A stretch of DNA of 64,000 nt from Anseranas semipalmata (taxonomy: Eukaryota; Chordata; Aves; Anseriformes; Anseranatidae). The notes beneath the pieces were generated by a model that saw only the letters and a list, made by a program, of their open reading frames with translations, made no database searches and was not told the origin of the DNA. The stretch spans positions 225,929 through 289,928 of the forward strand of contig VXAA01004387.1 of the NCBI GenBank assembly GCA_013399115.1, written 5' to 3'. Shown piece by piece: positions 25,589-37,844 of this stretch (positions are counted from its first letter, which is position 1; each line of letters opens with the position of its first letter). Position numbers and translations under genes: made by a program.

Positions 25589-28381
25589 TGAGCCCAGAAG
25601 TTAAAGTGAGGCTGTTTGAAATGAAGACTGCTATGAGGGCTCTGTGTTGTTGGACTCTTTGTGAAGAGAGTAACTGTGAAGGAAATAATGAAAGCTGGAA
25701 GGCAGGTGTTAATGCAGAGTTCGGCTGCAGCTGGAGGTAGTGTGATGGAAAGAGCAGTCTGGTTTTCTGTGCAACCAGAAGGAGATCATTTTATGCAAAA
25801 GTACCTAGGGTGACTGACTTTCTGAATCTCACTTATCAGAAGTGCAAACTTGTTCCTCTGCACCTTAGGATCTCTGATAATTTGCTGTAGTGAGATTATG
25901 CCACTTGACACAAACTGCTAGGTGTTTGCAAGAGTGGTAAAGTTATTTTATGTTCCTTCTTTCCTTCTTTCTTTTTCCTTTAAATACTATGTTATGGAGA
26001 ATCAGACTTGATTGTTCCATTTGTTTCTATGTGTTAATGGATATAAACCACTGTCCTAGAATGTAATAGATAAAATTATACTAATGGTCTATAATTTGGA
26101 ATGTGGTTTTTAAGAGAAATGACAAGATGTAAAATGCACTACATCAGGAAGAAAAAAAATGCTGTTTTGATATCAGTGTCACTGTCAGCCTACCTTTTGA
26201 ATCAGCAGCTTTAACAAAGTTTGGAATTGCAGATTTAAGCACTGGGACTAACACAACTATTTCAACTAGTCCTTCTATTTTTCAGCAATCGGTCTTATTC
26301 CAAACCTGTACAGAGATAACGAACTCTAGACTATCCTGTAGGCACTTTGGAGCAGTAGCTCCACTGTGCTCTGTATCAGCATCACCTGAAATCTAAGGGA
26401 AAAGATACCAGGACAGTTACTGCCTGGAGGCTCTTGCATTATAGAGAGTTGAGAATATCCTCTTACTATCTCAGGTGAATATCTGAGTACTGAGTTATGA
26501 AAGAAGTAAATAGGAAGGTAACTTGCAACACTTAAGACTATCAACACTTCCACAGTCAAAGTCCCATTTTCAGGGGTTTGCAGCTGAGCAGTTAACTCAC
26601 TTCGGGTAGAAACTACTGCATAGGGTGGTTTAGTCTAGGTGTTACATTTTCCCTCTTACCATTTTTGAAGAAGAAAGGAGAGCTCTTTTCTTCCATTCCT
26701 AAAAGTGTAGCAACTTCTTCAAAAACAAGATTCAATATAGTACTAACTTCCTTGTTACTCAGAAGTCAGTTAATATTTCACAGCTTCATTAGAAAATGAT
26801 TTCCCTTGAAATATTACCTCATGACCTTTGCATATTTAAAAAGAAAATGACCTAAATTCTGCACTTCAGACTTTTATTTTTCTTGACCAATAAGGACATT
26901 TCACAAATCATTTAATGTATCTCTTCATATGTTTTCTGAATATGTTTATATGTAGCACACTTCCACAGGTTGTACAAGACCAATTGAAAATATTCTTTTG
27001 GAAAATAATATATGCTTAAGAAAATGGAAAAATAAGGCTTGGCTCATTCAGAAGCTGGACTGACCATGAAAAAGCCACACCAATTAATCTGGAGACACTT
27101 CTCACATATAGTTTTTGATTTATCTTTACCAACCTAAAATAACAGTGTTGGAAAGGAATATAAGAAACACACGGAAAAATATGAAAGATACACACACCAA
27201 GAAAACTGCCATTAAGTTGTTCATAACCTGCTGGTAGCTTGCTTTACTTGCAAGCAGAGCAATCTTACCTAAATCCTATCTGATATCTCAAAAACACAAC
27301 ATCACTGACAGTGGAAGTGGGATGTGTGCTTTGATGTTGAATTTTATGCTTTCACCAGTGTATGTATACCCTACCTCTCATATATTTTAAAACAGTCCTC
27401 TGGAGTTATTGTAAACATCCTACATGTTTTGATGTTGTGTATGTTTTTATAAGAGGATATATACTTAAAAGAAAGAAATCCCCAAACAAACCAAAAAAAA
27501 ATCCTATGTGGATATATTTGACGTGTTGCTCTTTTGGTGGGTTATTTTGCATTCCTGATGGCTATAGTGTGTTCTTTTTTTTTTTTTTTTTTTCAGAAAA
27601 AAATAGTCCAGTTTCAATTACTGTGTGAAGTACAAGCCATGAGGTGTGCAATTTTGTGCAAACTGCTGGTAATTTTGTTCTTGCTAAGATTTATTATAAG
27701 ACAGCAAGTCACGCTGGTAGTTGCTATGGAGATTTCCAGCAGGAACGAGCACTATCTGGCTGCCTTACTGGGAAGCCTGTAATCATCACTCTTAATTGAG
27801 AAAGTGGACAGGTGTGTTTTGCTCTCACATACATACAAATGTGGCCAATATTTTTATAAAATAGTTGTGTTGGTTGGTATAGCTGTGACTGTATGGAACA
27901 GCTACCTTTGCCCGCTAAACAGCTGTCAGCAACTGGTTTAATTCACGCATCTTTAATTCTCTGAACAATACGCAAAATGTTTCTGGATGTTGAAATGGTA
28001 GTTTTGGATTCCCAACATGAAAAGCAGAGTAGAGTTTGTCAGGAATGAGGCACTGCCTTGGCCAGCTGCAGCAAGGACAGGGCTCCTTTGGTGTCGCACA
28101 AGATGGGCTAGTGATAGACCTGGGCCCACGTACTCTCTCTTTTCTGAGGCAGCATCATTCAGAGGTTAGAGGATGCTTCCAAAGTGTGCCAAGTTCCTTT
28201 TTTTGACCAAATTTCTAGGTTGTACTGGAATCACACTATGCAACACAGGTTTATGTTTGAATGCTTTTTTTCCTTTTTTTTTTCTTTGTTTTTGTTTTAT
28301 GAATGAAGTCAGGAAAAACTCTCTTGTGACAATTTTTTAAAAAATAATCAAACAAGGACTATTAGTATTTTTTTACTTTTT

Positions 28382-28389
28382 TGTATATA
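28382..28389 (+). promoter_or_regulatory. Pumilio-type element TGTATATA in the PCLO 3' UTR
   Basis: The 8-mer matches the PUM1/PUM2 RNA-binding consensus UGUANAUA on the sense strand. It sits in a T-rich part of the inferred 3' UTR. Function is inferred from the motif alone. Confidence 0.35.
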
Positions 28390-29307
28390 TCTCAGTATAT
28401 TTTTTTCACTTTTTTCTCATTATTTTTTTGTTTCTGTTATCTGGCCAAAAATGCTAAGATGTGGCAACAGCTTTTATCATTTCTGAGTGATTGATTATCA
28501 ATGAGTTTGCACATTTCTACAATTGCTTCGAAGATGCATTTTGCAGGGAGGCAATAGCAGAGGCATTTAAACTTTTTTTATTCATAAATATGCTGAGTCA
28601 ACAGAGATTGAAGCTGCTTCTTTGTTCAAGGCCTTGTATAGTGGAAACATGCTGAAAAATGAGCAAAAGCACAGTGTGTGTGTTTACAAATGACAGGGAT
28701 TTCTAATGTTATCATTATTATTATGCGTACAATGAGCAGCAAACAACCACTTTTTATTTCTGGGTTAAAACTAGACATGAGAGTTTCTATGATGAATGTT
28801 GAGCTAGTTCTTTATCATTACACTCTAAAGGGATAGTATCCAGGGGCAATGAGTGCTGCTTCCTTATTATTACCCACATTTTTACATTGCATTGATCTAG
28901 CGTGGAAGAAACAAAAACCTATCCAAACTAGCTAAAGTCAACAACTGTTCTGTTGACTTAAACTGGCTTTAAATCAAGACCTATGAAATGTTTGAGTTAT
29001 TTTTATGGATGCTGGGTGTTTGCATGGTTAGGCTGTGGGATATGGTAGCTGGTAACCAGCTGATATTGATTCTTACTTTGAGGATGATGATGAAGAAAAA
29101 GAAGACATCTATTATATTGTAAGCTAGTGTGTGCCCAATAGAGATTATTTAATTAGGATTTAGTTTCATGGAGATATCATAAAGATGTTAATAGTATTTT
29201 TTTAAATTATTATTTGAATCATAACTGACGCTATTTTTAAGTACTTTATTTTCATTGCTACAATGCTGAATGTCCCAGATTCCATTATTTGAGTATATAT
29301 CTAGATA

Positions 29308-29315
29308 TGTACATA
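29308..29315 (+). promoter_or_regulatory. Pumilio-type element TGTACATA in the PCLO 3' UTR
   Basis: This is the second sense-strand match to UGUANAUA, inside atatgtacatacc. Binding is inferred from the motif. Confidence 0.35.
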
Positions 29316-29710
29316 CCTATGTGAATAACAGAGAAAAATTGCATTTGCGTGAGTGTAACTTATAAAGGTAAAGAAACAGAGAGGAAATTTAGTGTAAGTA
29401 TCCACCTACATTATATTTAAACCCTATTCCTCCATGCCTTGTGAATTTTTGATACACCTGGCAGGTAGGATCTGTTGCTCTTTATGAATACATGTTGCCT
29501 TTAGAAGGAAAATAGAAGGAATAGACGAGTCCGGATACTCTCTCTTTAAATCATAAAAAGCATTTTGATGTTTTCTATATGTTTTGTTTTGTTATTTTAA
29601 AAATATTAATAAGCAAATACACTGATGAGCTCAGAAGTTATAATATATATAGATATCCATAACTAAGAATAGAAGATTTGAGCAAAAGCTGTTTTCTTAA
29701 TTTGTTACCC

Positions 29711-29718
29711 TGTAAATA
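29711..29718 (+). promoter_or_regulatory. Pumilio-type element TGTAAATA near the end of the PCLO 3' UTR
   Basis: This third match to UGUANAUA lies about 560 bases before the AATAAA signal. UGUAAAUA is one of the preferred PUM forms. Function is inferred. Confidence 0.4.
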
Positions 29719-30273
29719 AGTACACATTTTTGTAAAACAATCTTGAGTTTAAATTATTAACTCCATCTGACATCCAAGCATGTGAATGTGTCCTTATTTG
29801 ATTGTATCTTGTAGATGTTCAGTGATGTGCTCAGGTGCTCAACAATGGCTGACTAGCGTGTGTGCTGTCATGCTACAGACAACGTGTACAGCATACCCAA
29901 TGTTTAAAAAAATCCAAAAACACCAAAAAAAATCACAAAAACACAAAAAAAGATTAGTCCTTGGAGAAATGTAATGTTTCCACAGTGAATGTTGCATGCA
30001 TAGATGGCGGTTTGTTAATATTCATTTTCGTTTGAATTTCTTCTTATTTTCATTTTGCTTCCAGATTCATCAGACAAAAAAATACAGACTTGTTCTAAAG
30101 GTTGTAAAAACTGAAACAAAAGCAGTATGAGAATTGTACAAAAATGCTTGTAAATCTGTCTCAGTTTTCACTTTATGTATAAATCCATGTCATGTTTTTG
30201 TGATTGTATACAGGATGTATCTTGAGAAATTATGCAAATTGTGCTGTATAAAGGCTGTTACTTCAGTCTGACA

Positions 30274-30279
30274 AATAAA
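30274..30279 (+). terminator. PCLO: AATAAA polyadenylation signal, probable PCLO transcript end
   Basis: AATAAA lies in acaaataaatatttaaa and is followed within 30 bases by the T/G-rich sequence tctggtttagtttctttt. It is the first canonical signal I see after the PCLO stop, about 4.9 kb downstream. Cleavage would fall near 30290-30300. Confidence 0.6.
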
Positions 30280-32915
30280 TATTTAAAATATCTGGTTTAG
30301 TTTCTTTTCCCTAATTAACATGAAAACCTATTTTGCTGATTCAAATTTCCTATTTGTTGACTACAGTAGTTTTATTGTAATGCTGCTCACACTACCTATA
30401 TTAATCTGCTGTTCCCATTTTAGCATTAGTTCACCTCCCAGGGTATCTGCAGCTCCACAGATATCCCACATCTCATTTTTAAATAAGGAATGGTTAGTTC
30501 TTTGAATCCTTTCTGCAAACATGTCAGAAACAGAATCTACACGTGGCTTGTTGATATTTTCACCTGGATTCACCTGTGTCATCCTGTACAGAGAACTAAT
30601 AAATGTGCTGACATCTGCACAGTTTAGGAATGTACAGAGTTTTGCCTCCTCACTAAGAAGAAAAGGTGAATTGAAAATGTGGCCTAACTCTGCACATTTT
30701 AAGAACCCAGGTAGTATTAAAGGTTATATTGGCTACCTTTTTCTGAGGAAACGTTCATGGCTGTGACCAACACTTAACCCCACACTGTGGAAATGTTTAG
30801 AAAAAAAATCTGATGTGATTAGAACTTCACAGGACAGAAAGATTATTGAAATTAGCTGCCATGGAAGCTGTAGGTTTAGCTGAATCTAGCTCCAGGAACC
30901 TGTAGCTTACAGAAAGAAAATCCAAATATCCTTTCACACACACATAGAGAATGATTAAAAATATACGCTTCTTTTTAAATAATTAATAATATTTTTTAAA
31001 AAAGAATGTGTGTTTACTCAGTTAAAGCACTCAGCAAAGTGCAGAGTATCTGTGAAATAATATTTCCTCACAGTTCTATTGCAGGGTTTAAGCTAGCAGC
31101 TATACATGGTATACCATGGAAAATGGGGAATCAGGCAATTCATAGAATATTTTTTAAATATAGGCTGAAATTAAAGCTCGCATTGAGAGAAGTAGCTGGA
31201 AAATATACAGAGATTTGGATTGGCTTTCTGGTCCTGAAGACAGTTCCTCTGCTCTCAAATACTGAAATCAAATACCTCATTGACACTGAATTCATAGCGT
31301 GATAAATAAGTCTCATGCTACAAATTGTCGTAACTGAGAGGCCGGGCTGCCCCCTTGCAGCATCGCCCAACATTGCAACTACATTTCAAACTACATTTCA
31401 CGGACACTGATTTCACACTGATAGAACTGCTTGAAGAGCTATTTGCTGCTTTTTTTTTTTTTTTATAATCAAATAAGTCTAACTTATTCCTGTCTCTTCC
31501 AACGCAGTCACATACCAGGGATACCTGCTTCTCTATTCAGACCACTTTTATTTTCACTCTTCTCTCCCTTTAGTGCTTTGTTTGCCCACTCTTAATAGGT
31601 TTTACAGATTTGTCTACTTAACATACTTTTGTTTCACTTATATTAGTAACTCAAGCATGTCTGGGCATAAGAACTTGTTCATCTATACTTATAAATCATT
31701 AAAACTGTCCCCAGAAACAGACACCTCCAGGCACATTGACCAACAATCCCTGTGTACTTTGGGAGGTCTCTGCAAAGGCTTTCTTCCCAGGGACCTAAGA
31801 ACTTAAGGTCTAGCAGCTGTTACTGCTCCCCAGCTAAGCCAACTTGTGAAAGAGTGTCCAACCCACCAGAATTCTGTGAATTCTTTAATTTTCTGCTTCC
31901 TTAGGGAGGCCAAACTCTCAGGGTCTCTAGCAAGAACATGACAGCGAATATCTTTTCCTGCCATCTATAGATGTGAATTAGGAAAATCCTTCATTCATTC
32001 CCTTTCCTGGGTGATTTTCCTGACAAACCTGATGCAGAAAGAGCACCATGCATCTCTTGTAACCCTGCTTTACAAGGACTCTAAGGTCCACAAATTTGAG
32101 TCTGTCCTACTGGATGTTTTGGGTGTGTGCCACTTGGTAGGTCAGACCTAGGTCAAGGAATGTGCTAATAAAAAAACTATATGGACAGTTGCAAGTCAAC
32201 ACCCCAACCCTTATCCTGTGGGTTTTATCTGCTTTTAAAGAGGTAGCCAAGTACTATAGGTGGCATGGCTCCACAAACAAGCAAAAGAAGGGAAAATAGC
32301 AAACTCAAAAGAGCTGAATACTGATGGATTGGGTGGCAGAACTGCTAGCCTCCATAGTCCTGCTGCTACTGGGAAATTTACTTCTTGGATGTCTGGCTGC
32401 TCAGTGGCCCAGCTTCAAAGGGATTATTTATGTGAAAATATTTGAACAAGAAGGACATTAGAATCTTGGTTTGGCTGGTCTGCTGCGAACAACAGCACTA
32501 TGAAATTTAGTCTGAGCTATCCTCTCCTATTTCTTTGCACATTTAGTCCATTGCCTTATCGAGATCTGAAGTCAAAACAAAATCTCTCCTCAGACTAATC
32601 TTCTCATCATAGTCTCAGTGCCTGGAATACCTATGGTACACAAAAACTTCTCCTCTTCACTAGGAAACAAGAGACCTTCAGAAATTAGGTTTCATTTCAC
32701 AAAGATTTTAGTTGCTGAACTATTTGTGCCTCAAATACAAAGGCGCTAATCTCATTTTTTCCAAACTAATTCACTTTGCTGTGTGCCAGAATAAGGTCAG
32801 GCTTCAGTGCGGAACTTTAGCAGGGAAAAGGCACACAGGTCCAAGCTGCTGCATGGCACTACATCTCTACTCTTTTTACACCTCTTTTTAGCACAAGATG
32901 CTCTACAGCAAACCA

Positions 32916-32972
32916 AAAACAAACAAACAAACAAACAAACAAACAAAAAAAACAACCAACCAAACAAACAAA
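32916..32972 (+). repeat. (AAAC)n simple repeat
   Basis: Regular aaac units continue into aacc/aaac variants. The open frames over it, on both strands, are artefacts of the repeat. Confidence 0.9.
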
Positions 32973-34695
32973 ATACCAGTGGGACAATCACCCATAAGTG
33001 GGATGTAAAAGTCAAGTAGACAGAGGAGGGCTTAAATATCATGTTGAAAGTGGAGGAGGGCTAGTCCAGGACCTAAAATGCTCATAGCCCTCTTTCTATG
33101 AAAGGAGGTACAATATTTAAGCAGTGATAATAACACAGCTACTGGCATGATGTTCAGTACTCCAGACTTCTCTAAAAGTGGTCTGTCTACAGAATTCTAC
33201 CTGCTCTTATTCACAGAAAGCCCTTGCTTAATTTATTTCTAATTAACCACTGGAAATATTATAATTCATTCTTTAATTAATTTCTGAGTTTATTGCATCA
33301 AAATTTGCCTGAGAATAAAAAGCAGTGGTAGTTTCATTTAGTAATTCGGGTCACCAATTCGTCATACGAACATGAAAAATTCTATTAAATTGAGGATTTA
33401 AGGGATTCACAGAGGATTTGGAACAAACATTCACTGCTAATCCTACAAGTAGGAGCAATAATGACTCCTACATCTCCCACTCAGCATCAGAAAATGACAG
33501 AGTACTGCTAATACACAAAGATGTAAAGTCCTGCTCCAAATATGAGTTAAACGCTAATTATTTTTATGAAGTATAGCTAAAATGAATGCTATTAATATAA
33601 AGGAGGAAAGAATAAAATACCATCCATAAGACATTTTTAATACTCTTTTCAAAGCAACAAATATTGTGGAGGTAAAGGTAATAGAGAATGGGGATTGGAC
33701 ATTTATGTCCAATCATTTTTTCCATATCTAATTCAAAATTAGTTTTCTGAGACTGAATTTTCCTCACTGTCATTTCAAAGTATAGAGGAAACAAAATCTG
33801 ATACGTTTAGAATCTTAGTAGTAGCTTCCTTAATGGAATTGAGTCTTTGAACTATTACATGGTCTTTGGGAAGGAGGACAAATTTCTCAAAAGCCATAGT
33901 TAAAACAGCATTATGCTCATAAAACATGTCATTTGAAAACAAGACCTGAGTGAGCTTAGAAATGGTTGCATCCTATTGAGAATATAAAAGAATCACTGAT
34001 TTTTTAGCCAGTTGCATTTGAAGACTTATCAAGAACAATCCAGATGATTATAAAAATTTGCAAACTTTTTTCCCATGCAATCTACAAAAACGGGGGAAGT
34101 GCTGTTCCTTCTCTTTTGCAGATGGAGGAACTGAGGCACAGGACAGCCACAAGTCTCTTTTCAAAGCTCTTCACACTTTCATGACTTTCTCTTCTTTCCT
34201 TTGCAAGTGATGGGCCTTATTCAGTCCTTTCCAGTAAAAGGAAATGAAATAATAGAAAACCTAATTTCAACACTATGTTCTGAAAATCAAATTAATAAAA
34301 ACTGGAATAATTGTTTGTTTCTAAAGAAAAGAGGACAGAAAGGAAACTCCAACAGAAATGCAGTAAGCACTCATATTGACAGAAAATGCCTGGAGCTTGC
34401 ATGCTGTCTTTGAAGCAGATTCAGGCTGAACAAATCTGGCTAACTGCTCAGAGCCCTTTGCAAGCCTCTGCTCTAACTGACAATGGTAATAGCAGGTTAT
34501 TTTGGTCAATGGCTTTGAGAATTTGCAGGAGCTTTTACTACCTGGAGGCACTTAATTCTCGCTTCATCCTGGGTATTCAGAAGATGGAATGAAAAGAAAA
34601 AAGCTGCTTGAAAGCTAAGTTTTAGTTTGTGAGTATTATATTCTGTTCTCAATCTCATCTAGCACTTCAGGGCATGGTAGAATCTAGTTTGTTTT

Positions 34696-34730
34696 TTGTT
34701 GTTGTTGTTGTTGTTGGGTTTTTTTTTTTC
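34696..34730 (+). repeat. (TTG)n with poly(T)
   Basis: Six ttg units are followed by gggttttttttttc. Confidence 0.85.
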
Positions 34731-35589
34731 TTTATTGTATTATAGATAGAGGGACACAGGCATGCAAACTTTTCAGCAGCTTTCCTGCCCGAGTTCATTT
34801 GATGTCATCTTTGTTCAACGATGTCATCATTGTTAGGGAATATTGACAGGTTTTGCACTGTTGCTCCACAGACAGTTTTTTTCCCTCATGTTCTGGGGTA
34901 TGTCAGACAGACTGGAACTCCTCACCTAGTTCACACCTCGTCTCCCACGTGCATGTGATGATGGTTTCTCAGCTCTTTAGCTTACGTTAACTTTATATTC
35001 TAGCACAGAAGAACAACAAAGACATAGAGGTGTATATTACAAGCATTTAAATTCAGGTAAGATAAATTCTACTTTGGAATTTTTACGTATTATCACAAAA
35101 CTGCAAAGGAACATTGCAATCTTAGGAGCAGCGGTTCTGCCTGGTAAGCAGACAATTGTAGTGAGGTTTAATGAGAATAAATCCTGTGCACAGTCTGAAA
35201 TCCTTTGTCCATGACAGACAGACTAACTGATGTTATATGATATGCATATATACGTTGGTTTAGGAAAAGAATCCAGAGCTCTAGACTGGGTTTATTTAAC
35301 ATTTACTCACAAAGAATGGATTCACCTGAGCTGTTCAGGACATTAAGGTAATATCAAGCTACCTGAAATGAATCTCTGTTTTGTTGTTTTACTGAAAGGA
35401 CAAGCTCTGTCTGATAAGCACTGTGTGTGCTTTCAATTATTTTTAGCATATTTCAAATCACGTAGGGTACTAAAGAGGCAGAAAACATGCACAGTATGCA
35501 CTTTAAAGGCTCGGAAACACAAAAATAAATAGTCAAATTTTTAAAATGATTTTGACTTGGTCTAAGGAATGATTTTGAATGGTCTAAGG

Positions 35590-37157
35590 AAAACATTGGA
35601 CTGACACCTGATGAAGATGGTCACCGGATGTGTAGAGATAAGGACAAGGCAGAGGCATTTAAAGCCTTTTTTTGCCTCAGTTTTTAATATTAATGACAGA
35701 TCTTGGGCTGCCTGGACCTCTGAGTTGGAGGACCATGATTGGAGGAGTAGTGAATTTCCATTTGCAGTAACTAAAATTGTAAGGGACCAGTTGTATCTGT
35801 TGAATGTTTATAAGTCCATGGGACCTGACGGTATTCACCCTGGAGTACAGAAGGAGTTAGGAAACATTATAGCTGGACACCTCTCAATAATTTACCAAAG
35901 GTCTTGGGAATCTGGGGAGGTCCCCGCTGACTGAAAGACAGCCAACTTTATACCCATCTACAAAAAGGGCATGAGAGAAGACCCAGGAAACTACAGACTT
36001 GCTGGCCTAACCTCAGTCCATGGAAAAGTTATGGAGAAGATTATCCTGGGTGCTATTGACAGGTGCTATTGAACAAAGCTATTATCATGCATAGTCAACA
36101 ACGATTTAGCAAGGGAAAGTCCTGCCTTAGTAATTTGATCTCCTGCTAGGATAAGGTCACCTGGTTGGTGGATAAAGGGAAGGTGGTGCATATAATCTTT
36201 CTGGATTTCACTAAAGCCTTTGATACCATCCCTCACTGTATCCTTCTGGATGAATTGTCCAACTGTGAGATGAACGTGTTCATGCTACAAAGGGTGATGA
36301 ACTGGCTGCATGGCAGAGCTCAAGGGGTCATAGTGAATGGTGCTACATCAGGCTGGCAGCCAGTCACCGGCAATGTTCCGCAGGGCTCACTTTTAGGGCC
36401 AGTTCTGTTCAATATTTTTTATCTGGATGCAGGAGTTGAATGCATCTTTAGTAAGTTCACTAATGATACTAAACTGGGAGTTGCTGTTGACAGCAACAGG
36501 ATGGATGAGAGGTCTTGCAGGGGGATCTAGGTAGATTGGAGCATTGGAACAGCATGAAATTCAACAAAGGAAGATGCCGGGTGCTGCACCTGGGACAGAG
36601 TAATGCCAGACACAGGTACAGACTGGGAGATGAGAGGCTGGAGAGCAGATCAGCAGAAAGGGATCTGGGGGTGCTGGTCAACAGCAGGCTCGGCATGAGC
36701 CAGCAGTGTGCCCTGGCAGCCAAGAGGACACACTGCATTTTGGGGTGCATTAAACACAGCATAGCCAACAGGTCAAAAGAGGTGATTCTCCTGCTANGTT
36801 TTCCAGTCTGGAGAAAAGGAGGCTGAGAGGTGACCTCATTGCTCTCTGCAGCTTCCTGAGGAGGGGAAGTGGAGAGGGAGGTGCCGGTCTCTGCTCCCTG
36901 GTAACCAATGATAGGACACGTGGGAATGGCACAAAGTTGTGCCAGGGCAGGTTCAGACTGGGTATTAGGAAAAATTTCTTTACTGTGAGGGTGGTCAAAC
37001 ACTGGAACAGGCTTCCTAGAGAGGTGGTTGATGCCCCATGCCTGTGAGTGTTCAAGAGGCATTTGGATACTGCCCTTAATAATATGCTTTAACTTTTGGT
37101 TAGCCTTGAAGTGGTCAGGCAGGTGGACTTGATGATCTTTGTAGGTCCCTTCCATCT
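35590..37157 (+). mobile_element. CR1 LINE, 5'-truncated, with decayed reverse transcriptase
   Basis: In + orientation, three open blocks cover CR1 ORF2. The first (35611-35934) has F-F-A-S-V-F and K-S-M-G-P-D-G-I-H-P. The second (36165-36530) has [13 protein letters not shown] (the first catalytic Asp block, intact here) and [15 protein letters not shown]; the later F-A-D-D box reads F-T-N-D. The third (36515-36826) gives W-N-S-M-K-F-N and E-R-D-L-G-V-L-V, typical of the CR1 C-terminal part. Stops and frameshifts separate the blocks. At 36797 an N marks a join that skips several hundred bases of the normal CR1 body. The 3' end gatctttgtaggtcccttcc passes straight into a pentamer microsatellite. 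It is the same subfamily as the copy at 1-399. The left boundary is approximate. Confidence 0.92.
36797..36797. other. Single N at a broken CR1 junction
   Basis: Left of N the sequence is CR1 coding (gtgattctcctgcta); right of N it is already the 3' non-coding part (ttccagtctggagaaaagg). The intervening CR1 sequence is missing. Confidence 0.7.
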
Positions 37158-37227
37158 ATTGCATTCCATTGCATTCCATTCCATTCCATTGCATTGCATT
37201 CCATTCCATTCCATTCCATTCCATTCT
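37158..37227 (+). repeat. (ATTCC/ATTGC)n pentamer microsatellite at the CR1 tail
   Basis: Fourteen 5-base units are in perfect register: nine attcc, four attgc and a final attct. They begin where the CR1 3' end stops, so they look like an expansion of the CR1 tail repeat. The open frame on the minus strand (repeated M-E-W-N) is an artefact. Confidence 0.92.
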
Positions 37228-37844
37228 CATTAACCTTAGTTGTAGAAACTATGCTATGATCTACACAAACAGTAAATATTTGGGGGCTCAGTAAAACAAT
37301 GTGCCCATATAGAAACTCCATAGGCAATATTAATCATTTTCATAAGTTCTCCAAGGCAAAGTTTAATCGCATAATACAATTAGCTAAATCATGAAGTAGT
37401 TCTTAGTCATCAAAAGAGACAAGAGAAACAGAAAAATATTTGAGTGTAGTGTTAATGAAGGAGCAATGCAACAATATTCTGAAGTTGGATGGCTGTGAGA
37501 ATAATGTTTCCTTGTAGCACTGAGTTCTGTTGAAAACTTTTTATGGGCAAATCTTTTAGCATGTCCCAAATAGAAGAAATAAGCAGTCATTGTAAAACCT
37601 GTTCCATATATGTATATATTTTTATAGTAATTAACATCTGGGAAAAGAACATCAAGAGGTTCAAGGGTTTTACTGATGCTTTCAGTTCTGTGCTTTCAGT
37701 CACTGAAGAATATATCAAGTGAGAACAATTCACCAGTATTTTTAATTTCTGTAAAGCTCTTAAAAACACTCCTGTTATACCAGCATGAAGTAACAACAAG
37801 CAGCACAGTTTTTGCCAGGGCCATCTGACCAGTTTTAAGATAGG
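37228..37844. other. Intergenic, nothing recognised
   Basis: Unique-looking AT-rich sequence lies between the CR1 tail and the dispersed repeat. Two minus-strand open frames of under 90 codons show no recognisable protein. Confidence 0.55.

Larger units (their letters stand above)
25337..30297 (+). other. PCLO: PCLO 3' untranslated region (long, about 5 kb)
   Basis: This stretch follows the PCLO stop codon directly, and I saw no splice pattern or other gene in it. Reading through it, I found no AATAAA before 30274, where AATAAA is followed by T/G-rich sequence, so a single long 3' UTR is the simplest reading. It holds an A-rich tract (25522-25588), T-rich tracts (27575-27593, 28262-28440) and three Pumilio-type motifs. 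No CR1 fragment lies inside it, although CR1 occurs on both sides, which fits a transcribed and constrained region. A multi-kb 3' UTR is usual for PCLO in vertebrates. The exact end and any alternative earlier poly(A) site are inferred. Confidence 0.65.
30298..35589. other. Intergenic sequence downstream of PCLO, no gene seen
   Basis: AT-rich with short open frames only. It contains an (AAAC)n repeat (32916-32972), a TTG/T-rich repeat (34696-34730) and a poly(T) run near 31450. I see no exon-like block, CpG island or known repeat body. Confidence 0.6.

Noticed and set aside
36469..37155. 228-codon minus-strand open frame
   Set aside because: It lies antisense to the decayed CR1 ORF2 and 3' end and crosses the N at 36797; a shadow of the repeat.
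37115..37327. Minus-strand open frame with repeated M-E-W-N
   Set aside because: It is the translation of the ATTCC/ATTGC microsatellite, not a protein.
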